From contig PNNC01000035.1 of the NCBI GenBank assembly GCA_013824015.1, positions 1 to 44,879 on the forward strand: 44,879 bases of DNA, in the 5' to 3' direction. This document shows, piece by piece, positions 22,943 through 30,602 of the stretch (within the stretch, counting starts at the first letter, position 1; each line of letters begins with the position of its first letter). The translations under genes were made by a program, and so were the position numbers. The DNA is from Polaromonas sp. (lineage in GTDB: Bacteria; Pseudomonadota; Gammaproteobacteria; Burkholderiales; Burkholderiaceae_C). The notes under the pieces were generated by a model. The model did not search any database and was not told the DNA's origin. It saw only the letters and a list, made by a program, of their open reading frames with translations.

Positions 22943-22968
22943 AAAACGCCCATCACTGGGATGGGCGT
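22943..22968 (-). terminator. Rho-independent terminator downstream of tRNA-Gly
   Basis: On the minus strand, ACGCCCATC-ccagt-GATGGGCGT is a perfect 9-bp stem with a 5-nt loop, running into TTTTGC. It lies about 30 nt past the CCA end. A second small hairpin, CATGGT-tccggg-ACCATG (22976-22993), sits between it and the tRNA and may help 3' processing. Confidence 0.75.
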
Positions 22969-22998
22969 CTGGCTGCATGGTTCCGGGACCATGACGTC

Positions 22999-23074
22999 TG
23001 GAGCGGGAAACGAGATTCGAACTCGCGACCTCAACCTTGGCAAGGTTGCGCTCTACCAACTGAGCTATTCCCGC
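22999..23074 (-). tRNA. tRNA-Gly (anticodon GCC)
   Basis: 76 nt on the minus strand, with CCA encoded. The acceptor stem GCGGGAA pairs with TTCCCGC, the D-arm is AGCTCAGTTGGTAGAGC, the anticodon loop is CTTGCCAAG and the T-arm contains GTTCGAATC. The island boundary lies just beyond its 5' end (plus-strand coordinates above 23074). Confidence 0.97.
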
Positions 23075-23332
23075 AAAGGAATCTGGTGGTGTAGTTTAAC
23101 AGAAAACCAAACCCACATATCAGCAGTCTCTCAGCCCCGGTCGGAAGCCTTGAGACCTTCGCGCGATTCCGGGGAAGGATTTCGCGCAGCCGCGCATGCC
23201 CATGATTGTAAGTTCAGAGAGGCCGATTGGCACTCGCAGCTGCCGCGACTGCCAGGGAATTTCGGGGCTGCAACTTGGCTTTCCTCTCGTTTGTCGCCGT
23301 AATGCCCGTCACGAACGACGAAAGGAAATGCC

Positions 23333-23695
23333 ATGCAAACCGAACCCGCCTTCACCGAAACGGAGCTCGCACGTCGGTGGAACGTCAGCATCAAGACCCT
23401 ACAACGCTGGCGCAGCGAAGAACGCGGCCCGCCGTATATCAAACTCTCAAAGGCCGTCCGCTATCCAGTGGATGAGATCGTCACCTATGAGCAGGTGAAC
23501 CGCCAGGGCATGTCCAACGAAGCGCCGCTGCCATCCTTGAACGACGCGCAGCCCGTTGTCGAATCTCCCGAACCCGCCGCCCCCGAACCAAAGCGGTACT
23601 ACTTGAGCGAGGCCTTCGCACTCATCGCGCAGTACGGCAGTCTTGAAGCGGCCGAGGCCGCGCTGATGGAGGCGCGCGATGAAGCCCAAGGTTGA
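23333..23695 (+). CDS. AlpA-like helix-turn-helix protein
   Basis: 120 aa. The N-terminal half is a MerR/AlpA-type winged helix: FTETELARRWNVSIKTLQRWRSE, then GPPYIKLSKAVRYPVDEIVTYE. The C-terminal half is Pro/Ala/Glu-rich and ends in a short helical segment (YYLSEAFALIAQYGSLEAAEAAL). AAGGA precedes ATG 23333. Such proteins are excisionase-like or regulatory factors in phages and integrative elements. It overlaps the next gene by 17 bp and is the first island gene after tRNA-Gly. Confidence 0.75.
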   Translation: MQTEPAFTETELARRWNVSIKTLQRWRSEERGPPYIKLSKAVRYPVDEIVTYEQVNRQGMSNEAPLPSLNDAQPVVESPEPAAPEPKRYYLSEAFALIAQYGSLEAAEAALMEARDEAQG

Positions 23696-24227
23696 TGCCA
23701 ACAAGCAGGGCGTTGTGCCCAGCCCGGATGAGCCAGTCATCACGTATCCGGTCCTCGATGAAAACCAGTTGTCCTCGAGGTGGAATCTCTCACCCAAGAC
23801 GCTGCAAAAGTGGCGCTCGGAAGGAATCGGCCCGCCCGCCTGGCACCTCAACAGATCTGTCCGTTACCTTCTGATGGAGGTCGAGGCCTTCGAGCGCAAG
23901 GCTCGGGTCACTTGGAAATCCCCTACTGGACGCCAGCTGTCCGAATCTTCTCCCACGGCACGTGAAGACGCCATCGAGCAGATGATGCAGAAGCGGCCAG
24001 AACGCCGTGACCGGGTTTTCTACTCCGCCAAAGATGTGGTCGACATCACTGGCTTGCCCGGTTACTGGATTCACCAGAATCAGGAACGCCTGCGGCTGGG
24101 CATTCCGTTCTATCGGATCGCAAACGGTGACGTCATCCGCTTCAGCATCGAGGAGATCTTCCTCTGGGAGATGCATCACCTGCGCCCATGCCGGTACCCG
24201 GCGAGAGGGAATGCTGATGCCCCGTAG
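23679..24227 (+). CDS. Protein with two AlpA-like HTH segments
   Basis: 182 aa. Residues ~25-75 (LDENQLSSRWNLSPKTLQKW, then SVRYLLMEVEAFE) closely resemble the HTH of the upstream gene. Residues ~115-170 (YSAKDVVDITGLPGYWIHQNQ, then IPFYRIANGDVIRFSIEEIFLW) form a second segment that resembles the small AlpA-like protein at 44049-44276 (LPSYWLSQAKERQ, IPHYRVGKLVRFKPNELEAW). So it looks like a fusion of two HTH types. Role unknown; probably DNA binding. Confidence 0.7.
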   Translation: MKPKVDANKQGVVPSPDEPVITYPVLDENQLSSRWNLSPKTLQKWRSEGIGPPAWHLNRSVRYLLMEVEAFERKARVTWKSPTGRQLSESSPTAREDAIEQMMQKRPERRDRVFYSAKDVVDITGLPGYWIHQNQERLRLGIPFYRIANGDVIRFSIEEIFLWEMHHLRPCRYPARGNADAP

Positions 24228-24300
24228 TTGATGCAGTCCTTGGTGATGTGCATGGCCATACGTTCCGATATTTCGTTGATTATTTGAAATTGGAGAATAA

Positions 24301-24316
24301 ATGGAACACACTCCAT
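24301..24316. promoter_or_regulatory. Small inverted repeat before AbiEi-like gene
   Basis: ATGGA-ACACAC-TCCAT (5+6+5) ends two bases before the AbiEi start codon. AbiEi antitoxins bind inverted repeats in their own promoters, so it may be an operator half-pair, but at 5 bp it could be chance. Confidence 0.25.
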
Positions 24317-24318
24317 GA

Positions 24319-24930
24319 ATGCTCTCCGAGACCCACACCCAGCGCATCCTTGATCTGGCTAGCCAGAGAGGGCTGCTGCGCGCCAGCGATTTGGATGCCA
24401 TCGGCTCGCCCCGGGTCATCCTGACGCGCATGACTGCCGCAGGACTGCTGGAACGGGTCGGGCGGGGTCTTTACCGTCTTCCTGGCACACAAGTGACGGA
24501 ATTCGAGAGTCTTGCCCTTGTCGCCACCAGGGTGCCGCAAGCCGTGTTCTGCCTGCTCACCGCACTCCAGTTTCACGGGCTGACCACCCAACTGCCGCGT
24601 CAAGTCTGGATCGCCATGCCGCGCGGTAGCCACTCACCCCGGATCGACTATCCGCCGATTCGGATGGTTCAGATGGCCGGTGGAGCTCATCTGGCAGGCG
24701 TTGAAGAGCACCTGTGCAATGGGGTGAAGGTACGGATCTACAGCCCGGCCAAGACCGTGGTCGATTGCTTCAAACATCGCAACAAGATCGGTCTGGATGT
24801 GGCGCTGGAGGCCTTGAAAGACGCATGGAGGACGCGCAAGGCGTCCGCAGACGATCTGTGGAGCTACGCCCAGGACTGCCGCGTCGCCACTGTGATGCGA
24901 CCCTACATGGAGGCAGTCGCCCACGAGTGA
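24319..24930 (+). CDS. AbiEi-family antitoxin-like protein, without a toxin partner
   Basis: 203 aa. The N-terminal winged helix (TQRILDLASQRGLLRASDLDAIG, then RMTAAGLLERVGRGLYRLPG) and the domain VFCLLTALQFHGLTTQLP...VWIAMPRGSHSP are characteristic of AbiEi, the transcriptional autorepressor of type IV toxin-antitoxin systems. The toxin AbiEii, a nucleotidyltransferase normally encoded immediately downstream and often overlapping, is absent: the next 89 bp are noncoding before an unrelated gene. It may be a solitary regulator or what remains of a decayed pair. Confidence 0.82.
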   Translation: MLSETHTQRILDLASQRGLLRASDLDAIGSPRVILTRMTAAGLLERVGRGLYRLPGTQVTEFESLALVATRVPQAVFCLLTALQFHGLTTQLPRQVWIAMPRGSHSPRIDYPPIRMVQMAGGAHLAGVEEHLCNGVKVRIYSPAKTVVDCFKHRNKIGLDVALEALKDAWRTRKASADDLWSYAQDCRVATVMRPYMEAVAHE

Positions 24931-24964
24931 CGCCACTACCGCCGAGGGGGCGGGGGTTCTCTTT

Positions 24965-25002
24965 GGTTTAAAAATTTGGTAGGATTACGGTTGTTTTAAA
25001 CC
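24965..25002. promoter_or_regulatory. Inverted-repeat operator of the XRE/ImmA gene
   Basis: GGTTTAAAA (24965-24973) and TTTTAAACC (24994-25002) are perfect 9-bp inverted arms separated by 20 bp, ending 17 bp before the start codon and just upstream of an AAGGAGG ribosome site (25009-25015). TAGGAT at 24980-24985 lies between the arms and could be the -10. The layout suggests autorepression by the HTH protein. Confidence 0.6.
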
Positions 25003-25019
25003 CAACCCAAGGAGGCGTC

Positions 25020-26099
25020 ATGATTGCAGATCGCATTCGTCAAGCACGATTGGCGGCAGGCCTGACCCTGGGTGCGTTGGGTGAACAGGTGGGTGTTTCT
25101 CACACCGCCATCCAGAAGTACGAGAAGGGTCTGCTGACGCCGTCGTCGACTCAGCTGCTCAAGCTGGCCCGCGCCTGCGGCATCCGGACCGAGTACTTCT
25201 TTCGAACGCATACGGTTGAACTGTTGCAGCCCGAGTTCCGCAAGCTCTCGACCTTTGGCAAGACGGCGCAGGATGCGCTGAAGATCAAGGTCGTCGAACT
25301 GGTGGAAAAGCGCGTGGAGTTGCTTGGCGCATTTCCCGAATTGCCGTTCCCGGCGTTTGCGCCGCCCGCGAATCTGCCTGAGCAGATCACCTCGCTGGAT
25401 GAGATCGATGCCTTCTCAGATACGGTCCGCAACGCTTGGCAGTTGGGACTGAATCCGATTGCTGACCTCACCGACACCCTCGAAGGCCTTGGCTTGCTGG
25501 TCATCGTGGTCGATGAAGAGAATCCGGGCTTCTCTGGCTTGACGGCCAAGGCACGAACCGAAGATGGCCGGGAGTATCCGGTCGTGGCTGTCTCCAAGCG
25601 CTGGCCCGGTGATCGGCAGCGCTTCACGCTGGCGCATGAACTGGGGCACCTGCTTCTCGAAGGACGGCTGGCCGACGGCATCAACGAAGAGAAAGCCTGC
25701 GACCGGTTTGCCGGTGCCTTCCTGGCTCCGCGTGTTGCGGTGTTGCAGTTGCTTGGCGCACAACGCCATGCCCTGGAATGGCAAGAGTTGTATGTGCTCA
25801 AGCACGAGTTCGGTCTGTCGATGACCGGATGGCTGCAACGCGCCAAACAGTGTGGCGTGATCACCGAGGCCGCTCACCTCTCTATGTTCAAGCGGTTTTC
25901 GGCCAAGGGCTGGCGCAAGACCGAGCCGGGCGAGCCACTGCCGCAAGAGCATCCACGACTGTTTGATCAGCTGGTGTACCGCGCCTTGGCCGAGCAATAC
26001 ATTTCCGAAGGCAAGGCGGCAGAACTGCTGGGCATCCCGATGATGCGCTTCCACAAAGAACGCCAGCTGGAGTCATCGGATGCGGTTGCTCATCAGTGA
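25020..26099 (+). CDS. XRE-family regulator with ImmA/IrrE-type metallopeptidase domain
   Basis: 359 aa. The N-terminal XRE HTH (IRQARLAAGLTLGALGEQVGVS, then AIQKYEKG) is followed by an IrrE/ImmA-type zinc peptidase domain with HELGHLLLEGR (HExxH) near residue 205 and a downstream acidic ligand region (NEEKACDRFAGAFLAP). The C-terminal tail contains a helical segment. ImmA-type proteases cleave partner repressors on DNA damage; XRE-ImmA fusions also serve as antitoxins. A perfect AAGGAGG precedes the ATG. It overlaps the PIN gene by 20 bp, supporting a two-gene toxin-antitoxin or stress switch. Confidence 0.85.
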   Translation: MIADRIRQARLAAGLTLGALGEQVGVSHTAIQKYEKGLLTPSSTQLLKLARACGIRTEYFFRTHTVELLQPEFRKLSTFGKTAQDALKIKVVELVEKRVELLGAFPELPFPAFAPPANLPEQITSLDEIDAFSDTVRNAWQLGLNPIADLTDTLEGLGLLVIVVDEENPGFSGLTAKARTEDGREYPVVAVSKRWPGDRQRFTLAHELGHLLLEGRLADGINEEKACDRFAGAFLAPRVAVLQLLGAQRHALEWQELYVLKHEFGLSMTGWLQRAKQCGVITEAAHLSMFKRFSAKGWRKTEPGEPLPQEHPRLFDQLVYRALAEQYISEGKAAELLGIPMMRFHKERQLESSDAVAHQ

Positions 26100-26589
26100 T
26101 GCGAACATCTTGATCGATATGGAAGCGGGAGCGTTGATGGAGACGCTCTTCCAGCTTCCGATGCAGTTCGGCATCCCTGATCTGCTGTACTACGAAGAAA
26201 TCGAGCCGGGCAGTCCGGGCCTTGAAGACTTGGGCTTGCAGGTCATGGAGGTCAGCGGCGACTTCGTAGCCTACGCCCAGCAGTTGCCCGGCCAGCACAA
26301 CCATCTGCTTCCCGCGAAAAACGGCCCCAAGCCCAGTCACAACGACTACTTGGCACTGGCGCTTGCGAAGCAAGAGGCCTGTACCCTACTCACGGGCGAC
26401 ACCAATTTGCGAATTGTTGCCAACAAGGAACAGGTCAACGTCATGGGCACTATCGGGTTGCTGTGCGCCATGATCGAGAACCAGCTGCTGACTGTCGACG
26501 ACGCCTTCAAGGCACTCGACCGAATGAAGTCGGGCAAGCGACGGCTGCCATGGCCAGAAGCCGAAAAAGTGCTGAACGCGCTACGCTGA
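26080..26589 (+). CDS. PIN-domain protein, probable toxin
   Basis: 169 aa. PIN-type ribonuclease fold: the first acidic residue is in LLISDANILIDME, others in YYEEIEPG and SHNDYLALALAKQ, and the last in LLTGDTNLRIVA. These are the usual metal-binding positions, so the active site looks complete. PIN toxins cut RNA, often tRNA or mRNA. Overlap with the XRE/ImmA gene suggests that gene is its antitoxin, although classic PIN pairs use VapB-like antitoxins; the pairing is inferred from position. Confidence 0.75.
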   Translation: MRLLISDANILIDMEAGALMETLFQLPMQFGIPDLLYYEEIEPGSPGLEDLGLQVMEVSGDFVAYAQQLPGQHNHLLPAKNGPKPSHNDYLALALAKQEACTLLTGDTNLRIVANKEQVNVMGTIGLLCAMIENQLLTVDDAFKALDRMKSGKRRLPWPEAEKVLNALR

Positions 26590-26614
26590 TTTCTCCGGAT
26601 GAAGGGACCACGAA

Positions 26615-27307
26615 ATGCAGCAGTTGCGGTGCTTCGGCGACGATAGAAATAAAAGATTCTGTGTACATTGCGGCGGGCCAAACGAAACAGTTGATCACGT
26701 CCCGTCGAAGGTCCTCTTGGACGAGCCATACCCGGCCAACCTAATGGCGGCTTCGGCGTGCCGCCAATGCAACAACGACTTCTCGATCGATGAAGAATAT
26801 CTGGCCTGCCTGCTCGAATGCGTCATCGCCGGGAGCACCACCCCCGAACAACTGCACAGGCCCAAGATCGCCCGTATCTTGCGCGGAAACTCCTCGCTCT
26901 TGGCCCGATTGCAACGTGCACGGATGGATGGCGCAGAAGGACCTGTTTGGGCAGCCGAAAACGATCGCGTGAGTCGAGTCGTTCTCAAACTGGCCCGTTG
27001 CCACGCGGCGTTCGAACTCAACGAGCCGCAACTCCATGATCCATCACATCTCGAAATCAAGCCGCTGCCGCTGATGACGGAAGACGAGCGTGAAGCCTTT
27101 GAATGTGATGACGGCGCGCTGGATGTCTGGCCCGAAGTCGGGAGTCGCGCAATGCAGAGAGTGCTCGTGGCGGGCACTGATGCATTCGTCGAGGGGTGGG
27201 TGACCGTGCAAGAGGGGAACTATCGCTTCCGTACCAGCCAAACCAACGGTCTGACCGTGAAGATCGTGCTTCGAGAGTATCTCGGCTGTGAAATCGTCTG
27301 GGATTGA
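26615..27307 (+). CDS. HNH endonuclease-like protein
   Basis: 230 aa. Residues ~16-47 read CVHCGGPNETVDHVPSKVLL then CRQCNNDFS, a zinc-stapled HNH core (CxxC, DH, CxxCN). The following ~180 residues match no domain I recognise. AAGGGA precedes ATG 26615. It lies 25 bp after the PIN gene and is followed by a hairpin (27306-27356). It may be a stand-alone nuclease with a defence role; function is not established. Confidence 0.72.
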   Translation: MQQLRCFGDDRNKRFCVHCGGPNETVDHVPSKVLLDEPYPANLMAASACRQCNNDFSIDEEYLACLLECVIAGSTTPEQLHRPKIARILRGNSSLLARLQRARMDGAEGPVWAAENDRVSRVVLKLARCHAAFELNEPQLHDPSHLEIKPLPLMTEDEREAFECDDGALDVWPEVGSRAMQRVLVAGTDAFVEGWVTVQEGNYRFRTSQTNGLTVKIVLREYLGCEIVWD

Positions 27308-27356
27308 CCCGTCAGGCCGCGTTCGTTGTAGCGGAAGGACTACGAAGTGACGGGTC
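27306..27356. repeat. Hairpin-forming inverted repeat after the HNH gene
   Basis: GACCCGTCA (27306-27314) and TGACGGGTC (27348-27356) are perfect 9-bp arms. An inner TTCGTTGTAG...CTACGAA pairing with a bulge extends the stem. The arm overlaps the HNH stop codon. There is no T-tract, so it may stop transcription poorly or act as an mRNA 3' structure. The rest of 27357-27520 shows no gene. Confidence 0.45.
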
Positions 27357-27529
27357 GAGCCCATGACAAAGTCTTGGTATCGGCCAATGCGTGCGCAAAG
27401 GGCGTTCAGCCCCTCACGGAATTACCTCGAACGGGAGGCACACCTGCCAGTATCGTCTGCGGCGTCGCAGGGCCTGTCAGATTCATGCTTGTTGTGACCC
27501 GTCCGCGATAGTGATCGAGCCGATTGCCC

Positions 27530-27560
27530 TTGCTGCTGGGTACACTATGGGTCATAATGT
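27530..27560 (+). promoter_or_regulatory. Candidate promoter and operator of the methyltransferase operon
   Basis: -35 TTGCTG (27530-27535), 17-nt spacer, -10 CATAAT (27553-27558), predicting a start near 27565. The -10 lies in an imperfect palindrome ACACTAT-GGGTC-ATAATGT (27542-27560; 6 of 7 positions pair). M.EcoRII-type methyltransferases with an N-terminal HTH repress their own promoters, so this palindrome is a good operator candidate. Confidence 0.5.
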
Positions 27561-27589
27561 CCGCAATGTTTCCCAGATAAATAGACAAG

Positions 27590-28858
27590 ATGACTCATGC
27601 CCAACCGCTGGAGCTACTTAAGCAAGCTCGCAATAGATTCACCCAACGTCAAATTGCCGATCACGTTGGCAAGGACATCAAGACCGTGAGGCGTTGGGAA
27701 AAGGGAGAGACTCCATGCCCCGCAATGCTTGAACCTGCGCTGCGAGATCTTTTGCAGCAACCTACTGCTGCCGCCACCACTGAGGGAGGTAACAGCTTCC
27801 GCTTTATTGACCTATTTGCAGGTATCGGTGGTATCCGTATGGGCTTTGAGGCCCACGGTGGGGAATGCGTGTTTACCAGTGAATGGAATGACTTTTCGAA
27901 AAAGACCTATCTCGAGAATTACGGCGACAACCACCCCTTCGTCGGTGACATCGTGCCGTATCCAGCCGAAGACGTACCAGATCATGATGTCTTGCTTGGT
28001 GGCTTTCCTTGCCAGCCGTTCAGCATAGCCGGGGTGAGCAAGAAAAACTCTCTGGGTCGCCCACATGGCTTCGAGTGCACTACGCAAGGGACGCTGTTCT
28101 TTGATGTGGCCAGGATTATTGCCACGAAGCGTCCCAAAGCGTTCCTTCTGGAGAACGTCAAAAACCTGCTTTCACATGACAAAGGCCATACCTTCGACGT
28201 GATACTGCAAACACTCAGAGATGAGCTAGGCTATGACGTGCATTACAAGATAATCGATGGACAGCACTTCACGCCGCAGCACCGGGAGAGAATCATCATT
28301 GTCGGCTTCCGTGAAAATACAGGTTTCTCATGGGATGACCTGATGCTACCGAAAGAAGGCCCGCGCCTCGCGTCAATCCTGCACAAAACCGATGGTACAG
28401 AACCGCTCATTCCGTGGGATGGAGAGCGTTTTTTTGATCACGGCAAAAGAGTAGTCCAGCCCCGATACACTCTGACTCCCAATCTGTGGGCCTACCTGCA
28501 AGCCTACGCAGAAAAGCACCGCGCCGCAGGTAATGGGTTTGGTTTTGGCATGGCCTATCCCGACAGTGTTACTCGCACATTGTCCGCACGGTATCACAAG
28601 GATGGATCGGAAATCCTTGTGTGGCAAGGGAAGAACAAGCGGCCGCGCCGACTGACCCCCCGTGAATGCGCCCGTCTGATGGGCTTTCCTGACACTTTCC
28701 GGATCCCTGTTAGTGACACCCAGGCCTACCGCCAGTTTGGCAATAGCGTAGTTATGCCGGTGATGCAGGAAGTCGCACGCATCATGGCACCCCACATACG
28801 GGCATTGGTCGCTCACGAACAAGACGGCACCCCGCTTCCTCTACGCTTGTTTGCCTGA
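27590..28858 (+). CDS. DNA (cytosine-5) methyltransferase with N-terminal HTH, Dcm/M.EcoRII-like
   Basis: 422 aa. Residues ~10-55 form an HTH ([23 protein letters not shown]), the arrangement of M.EcoRII-class enzymes that autoregulate. C5-MTase motifs: [36 protein letters not shown] with the catalytic Cys near 141, VI ENVKNL near 188, [29 protein letters not shown]. Together with the EcoRII-like nuclease and Vsr downstream, the likely target is CCWGG (inference from family). It is first in an eight-gene plus-strand operon, with a one-base overlap (TGATG) to Vsr. GC content is visibly below that of the core genes. Confidence 0.92.
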   Translation: MTHAQPLELLKQARNRFTQRQIADHVGKDIKTVRRWEKGETPCPAMLEPALRDLLQQPTAAATTEGGNSFRFIDLFAGIGGIRMGFEAHGGECVFTSEWNDFSKKTYLENYGDNHPFVGDIVPYPAEDVPDHDVLLGGFPCQPFSIAGVSKKNSLGRPHGFECTTQGTLFFDVARIIATKRPKAFLLENVKNLLSHDKGHTFDVILQTLRDELGYDVHYKIIDGQHFTPQHRERIIIVGFRENTGFSWDDLMLPKEGPRLASILHKTDGTEPLIPWDGERFFDHGKRVVQPRYTLTPNLWAYLQAYAEKHRAAGNGFGFGMAYPDSVTRTLSARYHKDGSEILVWQGKNKRPRRLTPRECARLMGFPDTFRIPVSDTQAYRQFGNSVVMPVMQEVARIMAPHIRALVAHEQDGTPLPLRLFA

Positions 28859-29304
28859 TGGTTGACGTAGTGGACAGTGCTACACGTAGCCGGATGATGT
28901 CCGGCATTCGTGGGCGCAACACTAAGCCGGAAATCCTGATTCGCAGCCTGCTGCACCGTCAGGGTTTCCGGTTCCGTCTTCATGTCCGCGACATGCCAGG
29001 TAAACCAGACATCGTGTTGCCTCGCTACCGTGCGGTAGTATTTGTGCATGGCTGCTTCTGGCATGGACACAGCTGCCCACTGTTCAAGTTACCAGGCACC
29101 CGTCCGGACTTCTGGCGCGAGAAGATTGAGCGGAACCAGAATAATGACAACCGGGCCAAGAGGGAATTGCTGGCAGACGGTTGGCGGGTTGGCGTCATAT
29201 GGGAGTGCGCCCTGCGCGGCGCTGGGAAAAATATCGAGGGAGTAGCACAGAGCCTGGCTGATTGGCTTCGTAGCGACACCCCATTGATCGAGGTGCGTGG
29301 ATGA
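28858..29304 (+). CDS. vsr: Very short patch repair endonuclease (Vsr)
   Basis: 148 aa, the normal length. Vsr nicks 5' of the T in T:G mismatches left by deamination of 5-methylcytosine, here protecting sites made by the upstream methyltransferase. Seen: SATRSRMMSGIRGRNTKPE, RLHVRDMPGKPDIVLPRYR with the catalytic Asp, and FVHGCFWHGHSC with the conserved aromatic and His residues and zinc ligands. It overlaps the methyltransferase by one base and the nuclease gene by four (ATGA). Confidence 0.95.
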   Translation: MVDVVDSATRSRMMSGIRGRNTKPEILIRSLLHRQGFRFRLHVRDMPGKPDIVLPRYRAVVFVHGCFWHGHSCPLFKLPGTRPDFWREKIERNQNNDNRAKRELLADGWRVGVIWECALRGAGKNIEGVAQSLADWLRSDTPLIEVRG

Positions 29305-30602
29305 AGCCTGGATACTTATCTGAATATTTTGAAGGGGTTGCTGCCAAGAGATTGAGCGCTGTCGAGGCCGACGAAACGCGTTCAAACCAGCATGAATACA
29401 ACGCGACAAAGCCGATGCTGGCCTTCCTTGGCAGGCCAGAAGAAAAAACCAGAATTTCGGCGCGTTTTCTATACCTCACCGATGATGATCCAGAGCCAAT
29501 TGTTGAGGATGCGTTCCTCACCTTGGGCAATCGGCGACAGGGCAAACCAAGAGCACCGGAATTTCGTCTTTACTTCCCTACCACGACCGTTTCCCTGAAC
29601 GCGAGTGAGGGCGACTTGCTTGTAATCGCCAAAAAGCGCGACGGTGGCCTGCTCGTCATCATTGCAGAGAATGGTTCAAGTATTGGGAGACAGATTGAAT
29701 GGTTGTTTGGATTCGCCGACTTGGCTCACCCGGGGTTCTCAGTAAAGTCTGAGCTAGAAACGGAACAGGATCGTATCGAGTTTGCTTCCCGGTTTATTCT
29801 TGAAAACATCGGCATTGCAGTTGAGGCATCTGAGGATACCTATCTTGATGAGATGCTCAGCCGCTTCAATAGTCGCTTTCCTACCACACGAGAGTTTTCG
29901 GCTTATGCGCGCTCAACTCTCAAAGACCTATCCCCAAAGGATCAGCCTGACCTTGTTCTGATGACATGGATGGAGCGTGAGGAAATCCTTTTCCGAACAC
30001 TCGAGCGCTACCTTATCGCTGACCGATTGTCAGTTGGCTTTATTGACCAATCAAAGACAGTGATTTCTCCTGCTGGATTTCTCTTTCACTCAGAAAAAGA
30101 ACTGGATGGCATACGTAAAAAAATAAATGGAATCGATGTTGACAGTTTCATTTCATTCTCGCTGTCGGTGCAGAATCGCCGAAAAAGCCGTGTTGGCCTT
30201 GCACTGGAAAATCATCTGGAATTGTTGTTTTCGGAGAACGGCCTGCGCTACACGCGGACGGCCGTAACAGAAAACAAGGCCAAGCCTGATTTTCTTTTCC
30301 CGGGCGTGGCTGAGTACCACAATCCATCGTTCGATCCGTTGAAACTTACCATGCTTGGCGTGAAATCAACCTGTAAAGACCGCTGGCGGCAGGTTCTTGC
30401 CGAGGCCGACCGAATTGATGACAAGCATCTACTGACATTGGAAACAGCGATTTCCACGAATCAGACTGACGAGATGGCCGCAAAGCGGCTGCAACTCATT
30501 CTGCCGCGAAGTCTGCACCAGACATATACGCCGCCCCAGCAGGCATGGCTTATGGACGTGGAGGCGTTCATTAGTCTGGCTCGTCAGCGCCAGAACAGTT
30601 AA
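29301..30602 (+). CDS. EcoRII-type restriction endonuclease with a variant N-terminal domain
   Basis: 433 aa. The C-terminal ~180 residues match the EcoRII catalytic domain: SRVGLALENHLELLF, RTAVTENKAKPDFLFPG (PD near residue 328), then TMLGVKSTCKDRWRQVLAEADR (K near 357). The N-terminal ~250 residues (YLSEYFEGVAAKRLSAVEADE, then RLYFPTTTV and GDLLVIAKKRDGG) do not look like the EcoRII-N pseudobarrel to me; that domain occurs instead as a separate gene at 32510. It probably cleaves CCWGG-type sites. Overlaps: ATGA with Vsr, TAATG with the SNF2 gene. Confidence 0.88.
   Translation: MKPGYLSEYFEGVAAKRLSAVEADETRSNQHEYNATKPMLAFLGRPEEKTRISARFLYLTDDDPEPIVEDAFLTLGNRRQGKPRAPEFRLYFPTTTVSLNASEGDLLVIAKKRDGGLLVIIAENGSSIGRQIEWLFGFADLAHPGFSVKSELETEQDRIEFASRFILENIGIAVEASEDTYLDEMLSRFNSRFPTTREFSAYARSTLKDLSPKDQPDLVLMTWMEREEILFRTLERYLIADRLSVGFIDQSKTVISPAGFLFHSEKELDGIRKKINGIDVDSFISFSLSVQNRRKSRVGLALENHLELLFSENGLRYTRTAVTENKAKPDFLFPGVAEYHNPSFDPLKLTMLGVKSTCKDRWRQVLAEADRIDDKHLLTLETAISTNQTDEMAAKRLQLILPRSLHQTYTPPQQAWLMDVEAFISLARQRQNS

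Noticed and set aside
24931..25019. Residual AbiEii toxin gene
   Set aside because: The stretch is 89 bp, with stops in the relevant frame after a few codons and no nucleotidyltransferase motif.
26080..26589. Restriction-associated role for the PIN protein
   Set aside because: It overlaps the XRE/ImmA gene and is separated from the restriction operon by an HNH gene and a 282-bp spacer with its own promoter.
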